A DNA stretch of 64,000 nucleotides from JAAFJU01 sp043764895 (GTDB lineage Bacteria > Cyanobacteriota > Cyanobacteriia > Leptolyngbyales > Leptolyngbyaceae), in assembly GCA_043764895.1 (NCBI GenBank), contig JAYUJY010000142.1, positions 5,542 to 69,541 on the forward strand, given 5' to 3'. The notes beneath the pieces are model-generated. The model was not told where the DNA came from. It was given only the letters and a program-made list of their open reading frames with translations, and searched no databases. Position 1 is the first letter of the stretch. Every line of letters starts with the position of its first letter. A program made the position numbers and the translations under genes. Below are positions 1 to 8,697 of this stretch, piece by piece.

Positions 1-168
1 CATTTGAAGTTTAATCTCAAAGGGCAAGGCTTAGGGATTATCTTAGAAAATAGGCCATGACCTAGGGCACTGACCATCTATCTTTTCCTATGCCACAATA
101 ATAGACGTCAATAGACGTATCGTCAGACGCATCGTTTCACTCCACTTCCCAATTAACCCGTTGCCCCC

Positions 169-2622
169 ATGTCTACGCTTCCTACCGGATTGACTCACGA
201 CGAAGTATTGCGCCGCCGAGCTGCGGGACAGGGTAATAATGTCAAAATCAAAACCAGTCGATCGTACTGGGAAATCTTCCAAGAAAATCTGATCACCTTT
301 ATTAATATGGTGTTCTTTTCCCTCAGTGCGATCATGATTGCACTGAGGCGCTATGGTGATGCGATTTTAGTGGCCGTTGTGATTCTGACGGGCGTCGTGA
401 TTGGCATTGTCCAAGAAATTTGGGCCAAGCGAAAATTAGACGAAATCGCCCTCCTCCAGCGCCCCACCGCTAGCGTCATTCGGGAGGGGAAGGAGCTTGA
501 AATTGTGCCTGATGACTTAGTGCTGGGCGATTTTATGGCGTTGCGATCGGGGGATCAAATCCTGGTTGATGGCGTCATTGTGGGGGAAGGCAAAGTGGAA
601 GTAGATGAGTCACTCCTGACCGGAGAATCTGACCTCATTGTCAAGACCGCAGGCGATCAGGTGTTCTCAGGGACGACGTGTGTCAGTGGGATGGCGTACT
701 TCGAGGCGACGCAGGTGGGGACTTACACCGTGGCCTATAAGCTGATCACCGGGGCACGATCGTTTCGTAAAGTACTGACGCCGTTGCAGCGAGAAATTAA
801 TTTTGTGATTCGGGCTTTGCTGATGGTGTCGTGCTTTTTGTGGTTGCTCGTCGGGATTAGTTTTTTCAGCCGCACCTATAGTTTTGCGGACATTGTGCAG
901 CACGCAGCGGTGGTGGCGGGGCTGGTTCCGGCGGGGCTGCTGATTGCGATTACGGTGGCCTATGGCACGGGCGCGGTGCGGATGCTGGGCCAGGACGTTC
1001 TCATTCAGCAGGCCAATGCAGTGGAGTCCCTAAGCCATGTGGATGTGCTATGCGTTGATAAAACGGGAACGCTCACGGCCAATCAAATTAATCTTCAGTC
1101 CGTCTATCCGATCGGCATTTCAGACCTTGGCCTGCGCGAAATCATGGGGAACTACGCCCACAACACCACGGCCCCCAACAAAACCTCGGAAGCCTTAGCC
1201 ATGGGGTGCCCCGGAACGAGGCAAACGGTTAATGCTGAGATTCCGTTTTCGTCTGCCCGGAAGTGGAGCGCCATTGCATTCGATAGCAATCACTCTTCGA
1301 CTAAAACTTCCTACGTTCTAGGTGCGCCGGAGATGCTAGAAGGCGCAATAGAGTACACCCCAGAGATGCGATCGCTTCTGGATGAGGGAACCGTGCAGGG
1401 TCTGCGGGTGCTGGTGTTTGGAGAATGTGCTGGCACGGACTGGATGAAAGACGAAGCCTGTGCATTGCCGATGATCAAACCCTTAGGGATTTTATATTTT
1501 AGCGATCAACTCCGGACAAATGTCGCCGAAACCCTGAGCCAATTCCGCACCGCAGGCGTCGAACTTAAGGTCATTTCCGGTGACAATCCGGACACCGTGG
1601 CCTCAATAGCTAAGCAGGCAGGACTCGCCATAGACGACGATCTCAAAATCGTCTCGGGCCTAGACCTTGCAGCCATGAGTGAGGCTGAATTTCGACAGAC
1701 GGCCTTGAGTGCGACGATTTTTGGGCGAATTACGCCAGAACAGAAGGCGGCGCTAGTCAAAGCCTTGCGGGATCAAAAACGCTATGTGGCGATGATTGGT
1801 GATGGCGTCAATGACGTGCTGTCGCTCAAGCAGGCGAACCTGGGTATTGCCATGGAAAGCGGTAGTAAAGCCACGCGATCGGTGGCTGATATTGTGTTGC
1901 TCAAGGATTCATTTGCGTCTCTGCCGCAGGCGCTCCTAGAAGGGCAACGGATTCATAATGGCATTCGGGATTCGCTGGCGTTATTTCTGGTGCGAATTGG
2001 CTGCGTTACGATGCTAATTTTTTCCATTGCGATGGTGACGGACAGCTTCCCGTTTCTCAATAAACAAAGTGCCCTGCTTGCTCTCTACGGGGTCGGTTTA
2101 CCCACGGCAGCATTTCCTCTCTGGGCCACACCGGGCGTTGTCCAAAAACGTCGGAGCTTGATGCGATCGCTGTTGCACTTTATTATCCCGGCGACGATCA
2201 CAATGACGATCGTTGCGATGTTTGTTTATCTATTGTTTTTAATGCGAGCCATCTTGGATCTCCCACCGGGTGTACGGATTTCTGCGGCTGACTATACGTT
2301 ACCGCGTACAGCATTGGTGACGGTGTTGGTGTTTTGTCACTTGCTGCTGTTGCCGTTTTTGAAACCCCCGACGCAATTTTTTGTCGGCGGCGGTGAGCCA
2401 GTTTGCAAAGATTGGCGCTACAGCATCAGTGCCATTGTCCTCGCTGGACTTACCCTGATCACTTTAGTCAATCCGGTTTTGAGGGATTTCTATGAGCTGG
2501 CGACGCTGAGTGGTACAGATATTGCCTTCCTCCTGGCGGTGGCGCTGGAGTGGGGGTTGATTTTGCGAGTCCTTTGGCGCAGTCGATTCTTCGATCGGTT
2601 CTTAGGCATCCATCTGGGGTAG
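169..2622 (+). CDS. P-type cation-transporting ATPase
   Basis: An 817-residue P-type ATPase that should move a cation across a membrane using an aspartyl-phosphate intermediate. All core motifs are visible: the actuator TGES loop near residue 151, the phosphorylation motif DKTGTLT with Asp at about 297, and the hinge motif GDGVND near 544. Paired membrane segments precede and follow the A domain, and a C-terminal six-helix bundle is present. The M4 region reads VPAGLLIAI, so the glutamate of the PEGL motif usual in P2-type pumps is alanine. There is no N-terminal heavy-metal domain and no CPC motif, which argues against a copper or zinc P1B pump. The overall layout resembles the CtpE-like group, but the ion cannot be read from sequence. 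Start is the ATG at 169; no strong Shine-Dalgarno is seen. Confidence 0.9.
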   Translation: MSTLPTGLTHDEVLRRRAAGQGNNVKIKTSRSYWEIFQENLITFINMVFFSLSAIMIALRRYGDAILVAVVILTGVVIGIVQEIWAKRKLDEIALLQRPTASVIREGKELEIVPDDLVLGDFMALRSGDQILVDGVIVGEGKVEVDESLLTGESDLIVKTAGDQVFSGTTCVSGMAYFEATQVGTYTVAYKLITGARSFRKVLTPLQREINFVIRALLMVSCFLWLLVGISFFSRTYSFADIVQHAAVVAGLVPAGLLIAITVAYGTGAVRMLGQDVLIQQANAVESLSHVDVLCVDKTGTLTANQINLQSVYPIGISDLGLREIMGNYAHNTTAPNKTSEALAMGCPGTRQTVNAEIPFSSARKWSAIAFDSNHSSTKTSYVLGAPEMLEGAIEYTPEMRSLLDEGTVQGLRVLVFGECAGTDWMKDEACALPMIKPLGILYFSDQLRTNVAETLSQFRTAGVELKVISGDNPDTVASIAKQAGLAIDDDLKIVSGLDLAAMSEAEFRQTALSATIFGRITPEQKAALVKALRDQKRYVAMIGDGVNDVLSLKQANLGIAMESGSKATRSVADIVLLKDSFASLPQALLEGQRIHNGIRDSLALFLVRIGCVTMLIFSIAMVTDSFPFLNKQSALLALYGVGLPTAAFPLWATPGVVQKRRSLMRSLLHFIIPATITMTIVAMFVYLLFLMRAILDLPPGVRISAADYTLPRTALVTVLVFCHLLLLPFLKPPTQFFVGGGEPVCKDWRYSISAIVLAGLTLITLVNPVLRDFYELATLSGTDIAFLLAVALEWGLILRVLWRSRFFDRFLGIHLG

Positions 2623-2645
2623 ACCTCAAAGATTGAATACACACC

Positions 2646-3326
2646 ATGATCCAGGACACCATGACTCAGGACCATTCTCAATCCGCAGCCCAACCCGCGG
2701 CCCAACCCGCAGCCCAACCCGCAGCCCAACCCACCAATCCTCCGGTGAAATGGCCTGAAATGCTTGCCCTGACCCTCGGGGGTGTGGGACTGATTGGCGC
2801 GGCGATCGTTGGACTCGGCCATAAGCTGCTGACAAACATGAATGAAACCCAGCGCGTCGAGAAAATCGCACAGCGCGTCGTGTCCTATCAATTTCCCAAA
2901 GCCTCTAAGGGCACGATCGGACTCAGTATCGGAGCCGAATCCTTTGCGGTCATCAGCGATCGCACCTCCGATCCTCAGCTTCGACTCTTTATCCAAAAAT
3001 CGCCCGTCGATCGAACGGAGCGGACCTCTGAATTTGTGCGGGAAATGGGAGCGGCGGCGGCGTGGAGTGGAACTTGGGAAGACGGACTCAAAACCCAAAC
3101 GGATGCGTTTACCTACTGCACCCAGGAAACGGAGCTAGAGACTCGACAAGGGAACTGGCTTGAAGCGGGACGAGCGGTGAGTATGCCTGCGATCGAGTAT
3201 AGGCTCTCTGCCGTGACCCAACGCTATGATAAGCAGTACGACCAAAGCATCCGCATTTTGGCCACGGGTCCACGGGCGCGACAACAAGCGCAATCCCTGC
3301 TGCGATCGATTCAATGCCGAGGCTGA
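2646..3326 (+). CDS. Single-pass membrane protein with AAQP repeats, unknown function
   Basis: A 226-residue protein of unknown function, 23 bp downstream of the P-type ATPase and probably cotranscribed with it. The N-terminus has a short tandem repeat (Ala-Ala-Gln-Pro units, residues about 14-29). One hydrophobic segment follows (residues about 40-62, LTLGGVGLIGAAIVGLGHKL), then a soluble domain of about 160 residues with no motif I recognise. The topology suggests a membrane-anchored domain facing periplasm or cytoplasm. An overlapping minus-strand frame exists but is a compositional shadow. Confidence 0.7.
   Translation: MIQDTMTQDHSQSAAQPAAQPAAQPAAQPTNPPVKWPEMLALTLGGVGLIGAAIVGLGHKLLTNMNETQRVEKIAQRVVSYQFPKASKGTIGLSIGAESFAVISDRTSDPQLRLFIQKSPVDRTERTSEFVREMGAAAAWSGTWEDGLKTQTDAFTYCTQETELETRQGNWLEAGRAVSMPAIEYRLSAVTQRYDKQYDQSIRILATGPRARQQAQSLLRSIQCRG
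2685..2732 (+). repeat. Four 12-bp coding tandem repeats
   Basis: Four head-to-tail copies of a 12-bp unit (GCAGCCCAACCC, one with a single A-to-G change) sit inside the preceding gene and encode AAQP repeats. Because the unit is a multiple of three, copy-number change would lengthen or shorten the linker without a frameshift. Confidence 0.9.
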
Positions 3327-3498
3327 TCGGTGAGGCGATCGGTAATGCTGATCGGTGAGAATTACCAACACTACAGATGCGACTCTGGTACGACCCAGGT
3401 TAGGATGGAATGGGCTGGACCCCCTATTTTTGGCCGATCGGTTCTAGTGGGGTATAGTCAAACCATTCCAAAAGTGTGAGAGGTTGGCGACCTAAGCT

Positions 3499-4698
3499 AT
3501 GAAAATTTTGGTTTTGACTTGGGAATTTCCGCCCCGCATTGTCGGTGGGATTGCTCGTCACGTTGCCGAGCTTTATCCAGAACTGCACGAACTAAACCAT
3601 GAGATTCATCTCCTGACCGTGCAGTCGGGCGACCTATTGAGCTATGAAATGGTGGAGGGCATTCACATCCATCGCATTACTGTGGGCGAAAGCAAGAGCT
3701 TTTTCCATTGGATTGGGCAGATGAATGAACGCATGGGCGCGTATGGAGGTGACTTGATCCAAATTCAAGATGCTGAAAGTCCGCAATTTGACCTGATTCA
3801 TGCCCATGATTGGCTGGTTGGCGATGCGGCGATCGCCCTTAAGTACCGCTTCAAAATACCGCTGATTTCCACCATTCACGCCACTGAATATGGTCGAAAC
3901 AACGGCATCCACACCGACATCCAATGCCACGTTCATTACCAAGAAAATCGACTAGCCCATGAATCTTGGCGCGTCATTGTGTGTAGCCAATACATGAAGC
4001 GCGAGGTCACCCATTCGCTCCACACACCCGAGGACAAAATTGATGTGATCTACAACGGCATCCGCCCCGAGAAGAAACGAGTGAGCAGCAGCTTCGACCT
4101 GCATGGCTTTCGCAACCAGTTTGCTCGCGATGATGAAAAAATTGTCTACTATGTCGGACGGATTACCTATGAAAAAGGAATTCGCAATCTGCTCCAAGCC
4201 GCGCCACAGGTTATTTGGACCATGGGCGGCAAGGTGAAATTTGTGATTATCGGCGGCGGCAACACGGAGAGTTTACAGCGGCTCACCTGGGATCTGGAGA
4301 TTCAACAAAGCTGCTTGTTTACCGGATTTATGCCTGACTCGGACCTGGATACTTTTCAGGCGATCGCAAGCTGTGCTGTTTTCCCAAGCCTCTATGAACC
4401 CTTCGGCATTGTTGCATTAGAAAGTTTTGCGGCTCGGGTTCCGGTGGTCGTGTCCAATACGGGCGGAATGCCGGAAGTGGTAAAACATGGCCAGACCGGG
4501 ATGATCGCTGAAGTGAACAATTCAGATTCGATTGCCTTTAGTATTTTAGAAATCCTCAAAAACCCAGACTATGCCAACAGGCTGGTGGAAAATGCCTATC
4601 AGGATTTGTTGCAGCGATTTAGTTGGGTCCAACTTGCGCATCAAACGGAGCAAGTCTATCAGCAGGTCGCCGAGGAACGATCGCACACGGATTGGTGA
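3499..4698 (+). CDS. GT4-family glycosyltransferase
   Basis: A 399-residue GT-B fold glycosyltransferase of family 4. The N-terminal nucleotide-fold half opens with MKILVLTWEFPPRIVGGIAR, the glycine-rich acceptor-side signature shared with glycogen synthase-like GT4 enzymes. The C-terminal half has VGRITYEKG, then the donor-binding segment LYEPFGIVALESFA with the family's E-x7-E pattern. It should transfer a sugar from a nucleotide-sugar donor. The acceptor (glycogen, polysaccharide or glycolipid) cannot be deduced. No signal peptide; cytoplasmic or peripheral at the membrane. It stands about 70 bp ahead of the RNase III gene on the same strand. Confidence 0.88.
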   Translation: MKILVLTWEFPPRIVGGIARHVAELYPELHELNHEIHLLTVQSGDLLSYEMVEGIHIHRITVGESKSFFHWIGQMNERMGAYGGDLIQIQDAESPQFDLIHAHDWLVGDAAIALKYRFKIPLISTIHATEYGRNNGIHTDIQCHVHYQENRLAHESWRVIVCSQYMKREVTHSLHTPEDKIDVIYNGIRPEKKRVSSSFDLHGFRNQFARDDEKIVYYVGRITYEKGIRNLLQAAPQVIWTMGGKVKFVIIGGGNTESLQRLTWDLEIQQSCLFTGFMPDSDLDTFQAIASCAVFPSLYEPFGIVALESFAARVPVVVSNTGGMPEVVKHGQTGMIAEVNNSDSIAFSILEILKNPDYANRLVENAYQDLLQRFSWVQLAHQTEQVYQQVAEERSHTDW

Positions 4699-4767
4699 AA
4701 CTACCTCTAAAATAGAAGGATTCGATCGTCTGTATAAAGCCTCCATAACCCTGTTGTTATCGTTATC

Positions 4768-5448
4768 ATGTCTGCGCTCCACCATCTTCCCCACTTCAAA
4801 AACGTTGCCTTCTTTGAGCAGTCAATGATGCATCGTTCCTATGCCAATGAGATTGGGCAGCCCGAGATGAGCAATGAACGGCTAGAGTTTCTGGGCGATT
4901 GTGTGCTGAACTTCGTGACTGGGGATTTCCTGTATGAATATTTTCCGGGCAAGAATGAAGGGGATTTGACGACGTTGCGGGCGGCGATGGTAAATGAAGC
5001 ACAGGTGGCCGAGTATGCGGTGGCGCTGGGTTTGGCGCAGCATTTAAAAATTGGGAAGGGTGCAAAACGCGATCGAGTCCAGGAGCGATCGAGCGTGTTG
5101 AGCAGTACGTTTGAGGCGTTGATTGGGGCTTATTATTTGGACTGTGAGGGCGAAATTGAGGCCATTCGGATTTATCTCGAACCCCTGTTTGAATCGGTGG
5201 TCGATCGATTGGCTGAGACTGCGCCTCGGGTCAATTACAAAAGCTTGCTTCAGAACTACGCCCAAGTCGAACACCAGCAAATGCCCACCTATGCGATCGT
5301 CTCTTCCACCGGACCCGATCATGCTAAAGCGTTTGTCTGTGAGGTGTTGATTCGGGGAATGCTCTACGGTCGGGGTTCAGGGAACAGTAAACAAATTGCG
5401 GAAAAAGCAGCGGCTCAGGATGCTTTAAGACAAATTGAGCAAAATTAG
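4768..5448 (+). CDS. rnc: Ribonuclease III
   Basis: A 226-residue RNase III, the double-strand-specific endonuclease that matures rRNA precursors and other structured RNAs. The catalytic signature NERLEFLGDCVLNF lies at residues about 36-49; the usual Ser/Ala after GD is Cys here. A second acidic site, STFEALIGAYYLD, lies near residues 112-124. A C-terminal double-stranded RNA-binding domain starts at NYKSLLQNYAQ (about 152) and ends in AEKAAAQDAL. Length is normal for the family. The ATG at 4768 is well placed for the first helix. Confidence 0.95.
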   Translation: MSALHHLPHFKNVAFFEQSMMHRSYANEIGQPEMSNERLEFLGDCVLNFVTGDFLYEYFPGKNEGDLTTLRAAMVNEAQVAEYAVALGLAQHLKIGKGAKRDRVQERSSVLSSTFEALIGAYYLDCEGEIEAIRIYLEPLFESVVDRLAETAPRVNYKSLLQNYAQVEHQQMPTYAIVSSTGPDHAKAFVCEVLIRGMLYGRGSGNSKQIAEKAAAQDALRQIEQN

Positions 5449-5531
5449 AGTAGGACCGTGCTTCCGTTAGGCGCTGCGTTGGGTTGGGCATTCTGAAGCT
5501 ACCGAACTCATTCGCTTGTTTATCACGCTCT

Positions 5532-6368
5532 ATGATCTCTTCAAACGCCAGCTATTGCTTTTGCACCTTGGCTCTAGGCCATAACTATTGCAATCTTGCA
5601 CTCACGTTAGCTCAAGACTTGGCTCAATACGCGCCGTCGATTCAAATCGTGATCCTCACCGATCGGCCCCAAGCCTTTCAACACTGTCCAAATGTGTTGG
5701 CCTTTGAGCATCATCAACAAACGCTGGGCTGTTACCACGATAAGCAGTTTGTGCTGAAGCGATCGATCGGTTTGTTTGAAGCCTGTGTTTTTGTAGATGC
5801 GGACATGCGAATTCTGGCTCCGATTCCCGCTGATCTGGTCTGGCAACCGGGCATTACGGCCAAGATTGTGTGGGCTAATATTGCCAAGCACTGTCAGAAT
5901 GAATCTGAGATTGGGTTGCTGCGTAAAGTGTCACAGAAACTAGGACTGAAGCTAGAAGACATTAGCTTTGTCCATGAGTGTTTATTTGTGGTGGCGCGGG
6001 ATCAGGGAAAGGAGCTGGAATTTTTAGACCAATGGGCCAAGATATCGGCCTATTTGGAACTGTGGGGACTCTGCCGAGGGGAGGGCAATACGATTGGGTT
6101 AGCGGCTGCTAAGGTGGGGTTGACCATTCGCCGCGATGAGCTAGAGCAAATTTGCTTCTTTAAAGATAAACTTGCATCTTCAGCGGCGGGTCCAATGGCC
6201 CAAGCGCAACGTGCCCAACTCTTGGCCCACCAAAAAGCATTGGAATACCCCGATCGATCGTTGTTTGTCCGGGTGATTGGCAAACTCAGAAAGGTGATTT
6301 ACTATCAAGTCCGCTTGATGGGATTGCGCATCGCGTCGCTCAAGAACATTGAGTTTTACTACCGCTAA
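5532..6368 (+). CDS. GT-A-like glycosyltransferase, unknown acceptor
   Basis: The open frame extends upstream to a TTG at 5484, but the first ATG (5532) gives a sensible protein of 278 residues. A DxD-like motif, FVDADMRIL, with hydrophobic flanks sits near residues 87-95. The preceding part is a Rossmann-like half (IVILTDRPQAF), the layout of GT-A glycosyltransferases that bind nucleotide sugar through a metal. No signal peptide is seen. It follows rnc on the same strand, and its stop overlaps the stop of the convergent aldolase gene by 4 bp. Family assignment is from fold-level motifs only. Confidence 0.6.
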   Translation: MISSNASYCFCTLALGHNYCNLALTLAQDLAQYAPSIQIVILTDRPQAFQHCPNVLAFEHHQQTLGCYHDKQFVLKRSIGLFEACVFVDADMRILAPIPADLVWQPGITAKIVWANIAKHCQNESEIGLLRKVSQKLGLKLEDISFVHECLFVVARDQGKELEFLDQWAKISAYLELWGLCRGEGNTIGLAAAKVGLTIRRDELEQICFFKDKLASSAAGPMAQAQRAQLLAHQKALEYPDRSLFVRVIGKLRKVIYYQVRLMGLRIASLKNIEFYYR

Positions 6369-7258
6369 ACGCCACGCCCCACTAACATCCTAGCGTAGGG
6401 CGTTTCATGGAGATGCGCTTTATTAGCAGAACCAAACAAGTTTAGCTTTTCAATAATCACTTGTTCCATGGCAACGATTGCGCCTGCGGTGATATCTAGC
6501 AGATCGGGAAGGGTGTCTCCACATAGGTCCGATTGAAGCGATTGGAGATAGGCTTGCCGGACTTCGGTATTGACGTTGAACTTACAGACGCCTAACTGAA
6601 TCGATCGGCTAATCATATCGCCCGGTAATCCTGAGGCACCATGTAACACCAACGGAATATCGATTCTTCTCCGGATCTCTGCAAGTCGGGGAAAGTCTAG
6701 CTGCGGCGGGCTTTGATATTCGCCATGAATATTCCCAATGGTCACCGCTAACGCATCCACTTGGGTCGCGCGGACAAACTCAACCGCTTGGTCAGGATCG
6801 GTCATTTTGGCTTCTTTTTCTGCAATGGTCAGCCCATCTTCCGTACCGCTAATGCGCCCAATTTCGGCCTCAACTACTGCACCATAACCATGGGCCAGTT
6901 GAGTCATCTTGCGCGTAAATTCCAAGTTTTCGGCGTAGGGCATTGGCGATCCATCGGCCATAATCGATCGCACTCCCGCCGCTAAAGTCGTCTGAATATC
7001 CTGAACTGAAGTACTGTGGTCAAGATGAACGGCGATCGGCACGGTTGATTCGGCTGCCGCTGTCAAACACAGGGCGATTAGCGGCGACTGTCCATACTTT
7101 AGGGCACTCGGATGGAGTTGTAACATGGCAGGACTTCGCAAGGATTCTGCGGCATTGATCACCGCTTTTACTCCTTCGAGGTTATAGACATTGAAAGCAC
7201 CGATCGCATAGCTATTCCGTCTTGCGGTTTCTAGTAATTCCTGAGTCGAACTGAGCAT
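6365..7258 (-). CDS. Class II (zinc) aldolase of the fructose/tagatose-bisphosphate family
   Basis: A 297-residue class II aldolase counted from the ATG at 7258; a GTG six bases further upstream is also open. The zinc ligands typical of the family are visible: HLDHS near residue 80, VEAEIG near 131, GNIHGEY near 177 and VLHGASG near 206. The phosphate-binding segment KFNVNTE follows. The enzyme should cleave or condense a ketose bisphosphate, giving DHAP and an aldehyde. It is shorter than typical cyanobacterial Calvin-cycle FbaA (about 359 residues) and closer in size to GatY/KbaY, so the physiological sugar is uncertain. It stands alone on its strand. Confidence 0.87.
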   Translation of the reverse strand: MLSSTQELLETARRNSYAIGAFNVYNLEGVKAVINAAESLRSPAMLQLHPSALKYGQSPLIALCLTAAAESTVPIAVHLDHSTSVQDIQTTLAAGVRSIMADGSPMPYAENLEFTRKMTQLAHGYGAVVEAEIGRISGTEDGLTIAEKEAKMTDPDQAVEFVRATQVDALAVTIGNIHGEYQSPPQLDFPRLAEIRRRIDIPLVLHGASGLPGDMISRSIQLGVCKFNVNTEVRQAYLQSLQSDLCGDTLPDLLDITAGAIVAMEQVIIEKLNLFGSANKAHLHETPYARMLVGRGV

Positions 7259-7406
7259 AGACACCTTTAAAGTACTTCAGAAATGTTGCAAAAAATGCCT
7301 TAGTATTTTCCACGATCGCCAGACTTATATTCGCATATCGTTAGGATTTTTACCCGATCGGGGAATCGCTTAATCAATTCCCCGATCGGAATGAACGCGA
7401 TTGACT

Positions 7407-8258
7407 CTATCTACTCATACAGGAAGCTTTAGGAGTTGAGGGCCGATTGAGGACGACGGGATTAAAGTCGGTAAGATCGAGTTTGGCTTGGTAGTAATGA
7501 CCTGGTTTGGCGGCTTTTTTGGGTTCCCAGGATCCCACTTGGAGGTAGCCGGAGGGATGCCAGGAGAAGAGCTTAGGGCTAGTGCGGCCAAGTCCATCTT
7601 CGGGGTAGGCCATTCCAGTAAGGTTATTGCCTTCAATGTTGCCTTCGACGCAGATGGACTGGTTGTCTATGGGGGCAAAGCTTCCGGTAATTTTATTGCT
7701 TTTTTTCGTAAAGATGTAAAGCACGCCGCCTGCTTTTAGGAGAGCGTCGTCAGTCATTTTACGATCGGGGGAAGTGACCTTTCCGCTCCAGTAGCTATAG
7801 GTGCCGTCGGGGAGTTCAGCGATCGATTTGGGTGTGCTGCTGTTTTTGCTGCTGCCGTTTGTGCAGGTGAGGAGATCATTGGCGACTTTAAAGCCTTTTT
7901 CGGGTTTGAATCCGATCAGTTCGGTGTAGAGCGATGTGTTGGCGAGGAGAATTTCGCGGGCAGTGGCGATCGGCGTGCCATAGAGAACCACGGTCCGAGT
8001 GGTCGCTATGGTGGCGCGGCGGTTGCCTCCGAAGGTGCCTGCATTGGACGGGAAGCTGTCGTAAGTCATGACGGTATCGGCGTCGATTTGCTTCAAGGTC
8101 AAGGCGTTGCGCATTCCGATCGGGCTAGCGCCTTTACTGGCGTCAATGGTGCAGGTGGTCGTAGCCGCCATAGGAAACATCACGGGAACAGCCATCGCGG
8201 GAGCTTGGACGGCGGCGAAGAAAGCGGCGATCGGTAAGATGAAAATTTGTTTTTTCAT
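7407..8258 (-). CDS. Secreted protein of unknown function
   Basis: A 283-residue exported protein. A classical signal peptide (MKKQIFILPIAAFFAAVQAP, then cleavage near AMA-VP) is followed by a mature domain with a few cysteines and a C-terminal Cys near the end. I do not recognise the family. Phrases such as GTFGGNRRATIAT and SYWSGKVTS look like beta-rich extracytoplasmic domains of other cyanobacterial hypotheticals. The gene is monocistronic. A palindromic element begins 20 bp upstream of its start codon and may lie in its 5' leader or promoter. Confidence 0.7.
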   Translation of the reverse strand: MKKQIFILPIAAFFAAVQAPAMAVPVMFPMAATTTCTIDASKGASPIGMRNALTLKQIDADTVMTYDSFPSNAGTFGGNRRATIATTRTVVLYGTPIATAREILLANTSLYTELIGFKPEKGFKVANDLLTCTNGSSKNSSTPKSIAELPDGTYSYWSGKVTSPDRKMTDDALLKAGGVLYIFTKKSNKITGSFAPIDNQSICVEGNIEGNNLTGMAYPEDGLGRTSPKLFSWHPSGYLQVGSWEPKKAAKPGHYYQAKLDLTDFNPVVLNRPSTPKASCMSR

Positions 8259-8277
8259 GATGTCAGTATAGATCTCA

Positions 8278-8402
8278 GTTGGGTTTAGGGCATAGCAAGC
8301 TGTGCCCCTACAGATCTATCTTTTCAGAGCATGTAGGGGTTTGGCTCGCCGAACCCTAAACCCAACGAAGAAGCGATCAATGCGACTCTTATTTTGATTG
8401 AT
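8278..8402. repeat. Palindromic MITE-like element, copy 1 (partial)
   Basis: A long inverted repeat: GTTGGGTTTAGGGC... pairs with ...CCCTAAACCCAAC, closing at 8366. The internal GCCCCTAC/GTAGGGG stem and right-side tail (to about 8402) match the full element at 26887-27086. The outer terminal repeats of the family are missing on both sides, so this is a truncated copy. Its right edge abuts an oxidoreductase remnant. Confidence 0.85.
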
Positions 8403-8637
8403 CTCAATAAAGGGCTAGTGACGCAGTTTCAAGCTGGGGATGAAGTCTTTAGTGACATCTCTGAATGTGGGTTTGGAGCCTTTGCAGAGTATGTTTGTGT
8501 GCCGCAAGACGCATTGGTCATTAAACCTGAAAATATTACCTTTGAACAAGTACCAATTTTGACGAGAAAAAGTTCCGATCGCCATTCGCTACGTTGAAGA
8601 ACGACAGGTTCGGGAAAAAGTTGCGATTAGTATTTAA
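8403..8637 (+). pseudogene. Remnant of an MDR-family zinc/quinone oxidoreductase
   Basis: The frame reading FQAGDEVFSDISECGFGAF then AEYVCVP matches the N-terminal GroES-like catalytic domain of medium-chain dehydrogenase/reductases. After about residue 55 the frame shifts by one. The next frame reads AIRYVEERQVREKVAISI then stop (8635-8637), which looks like the C-terminal strand and helix of the same family. The whole Rossmann core between them is missing, and the N-terminus is cut by the palindromic element. This is a deletion and frameshift fossil, not a functional gene. Confidence 0.75.
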
Positions 8638-8697
8638 TCAGAATCCTGAATAAATCAAGGCTGCAACCTTAACATCGGGTCACAACTCTGAAAGTCC

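Noticed and set aside
2490..3098. 202-residue minus-strand frame opposite the AAQP-repeat gene
   Set aside because: It overlaps the end of the P-type ATPase gene and most of the plus-strand gene, is rich in Gly/Leu repeats mirrored from the plus-strand repeat, and has no family features.
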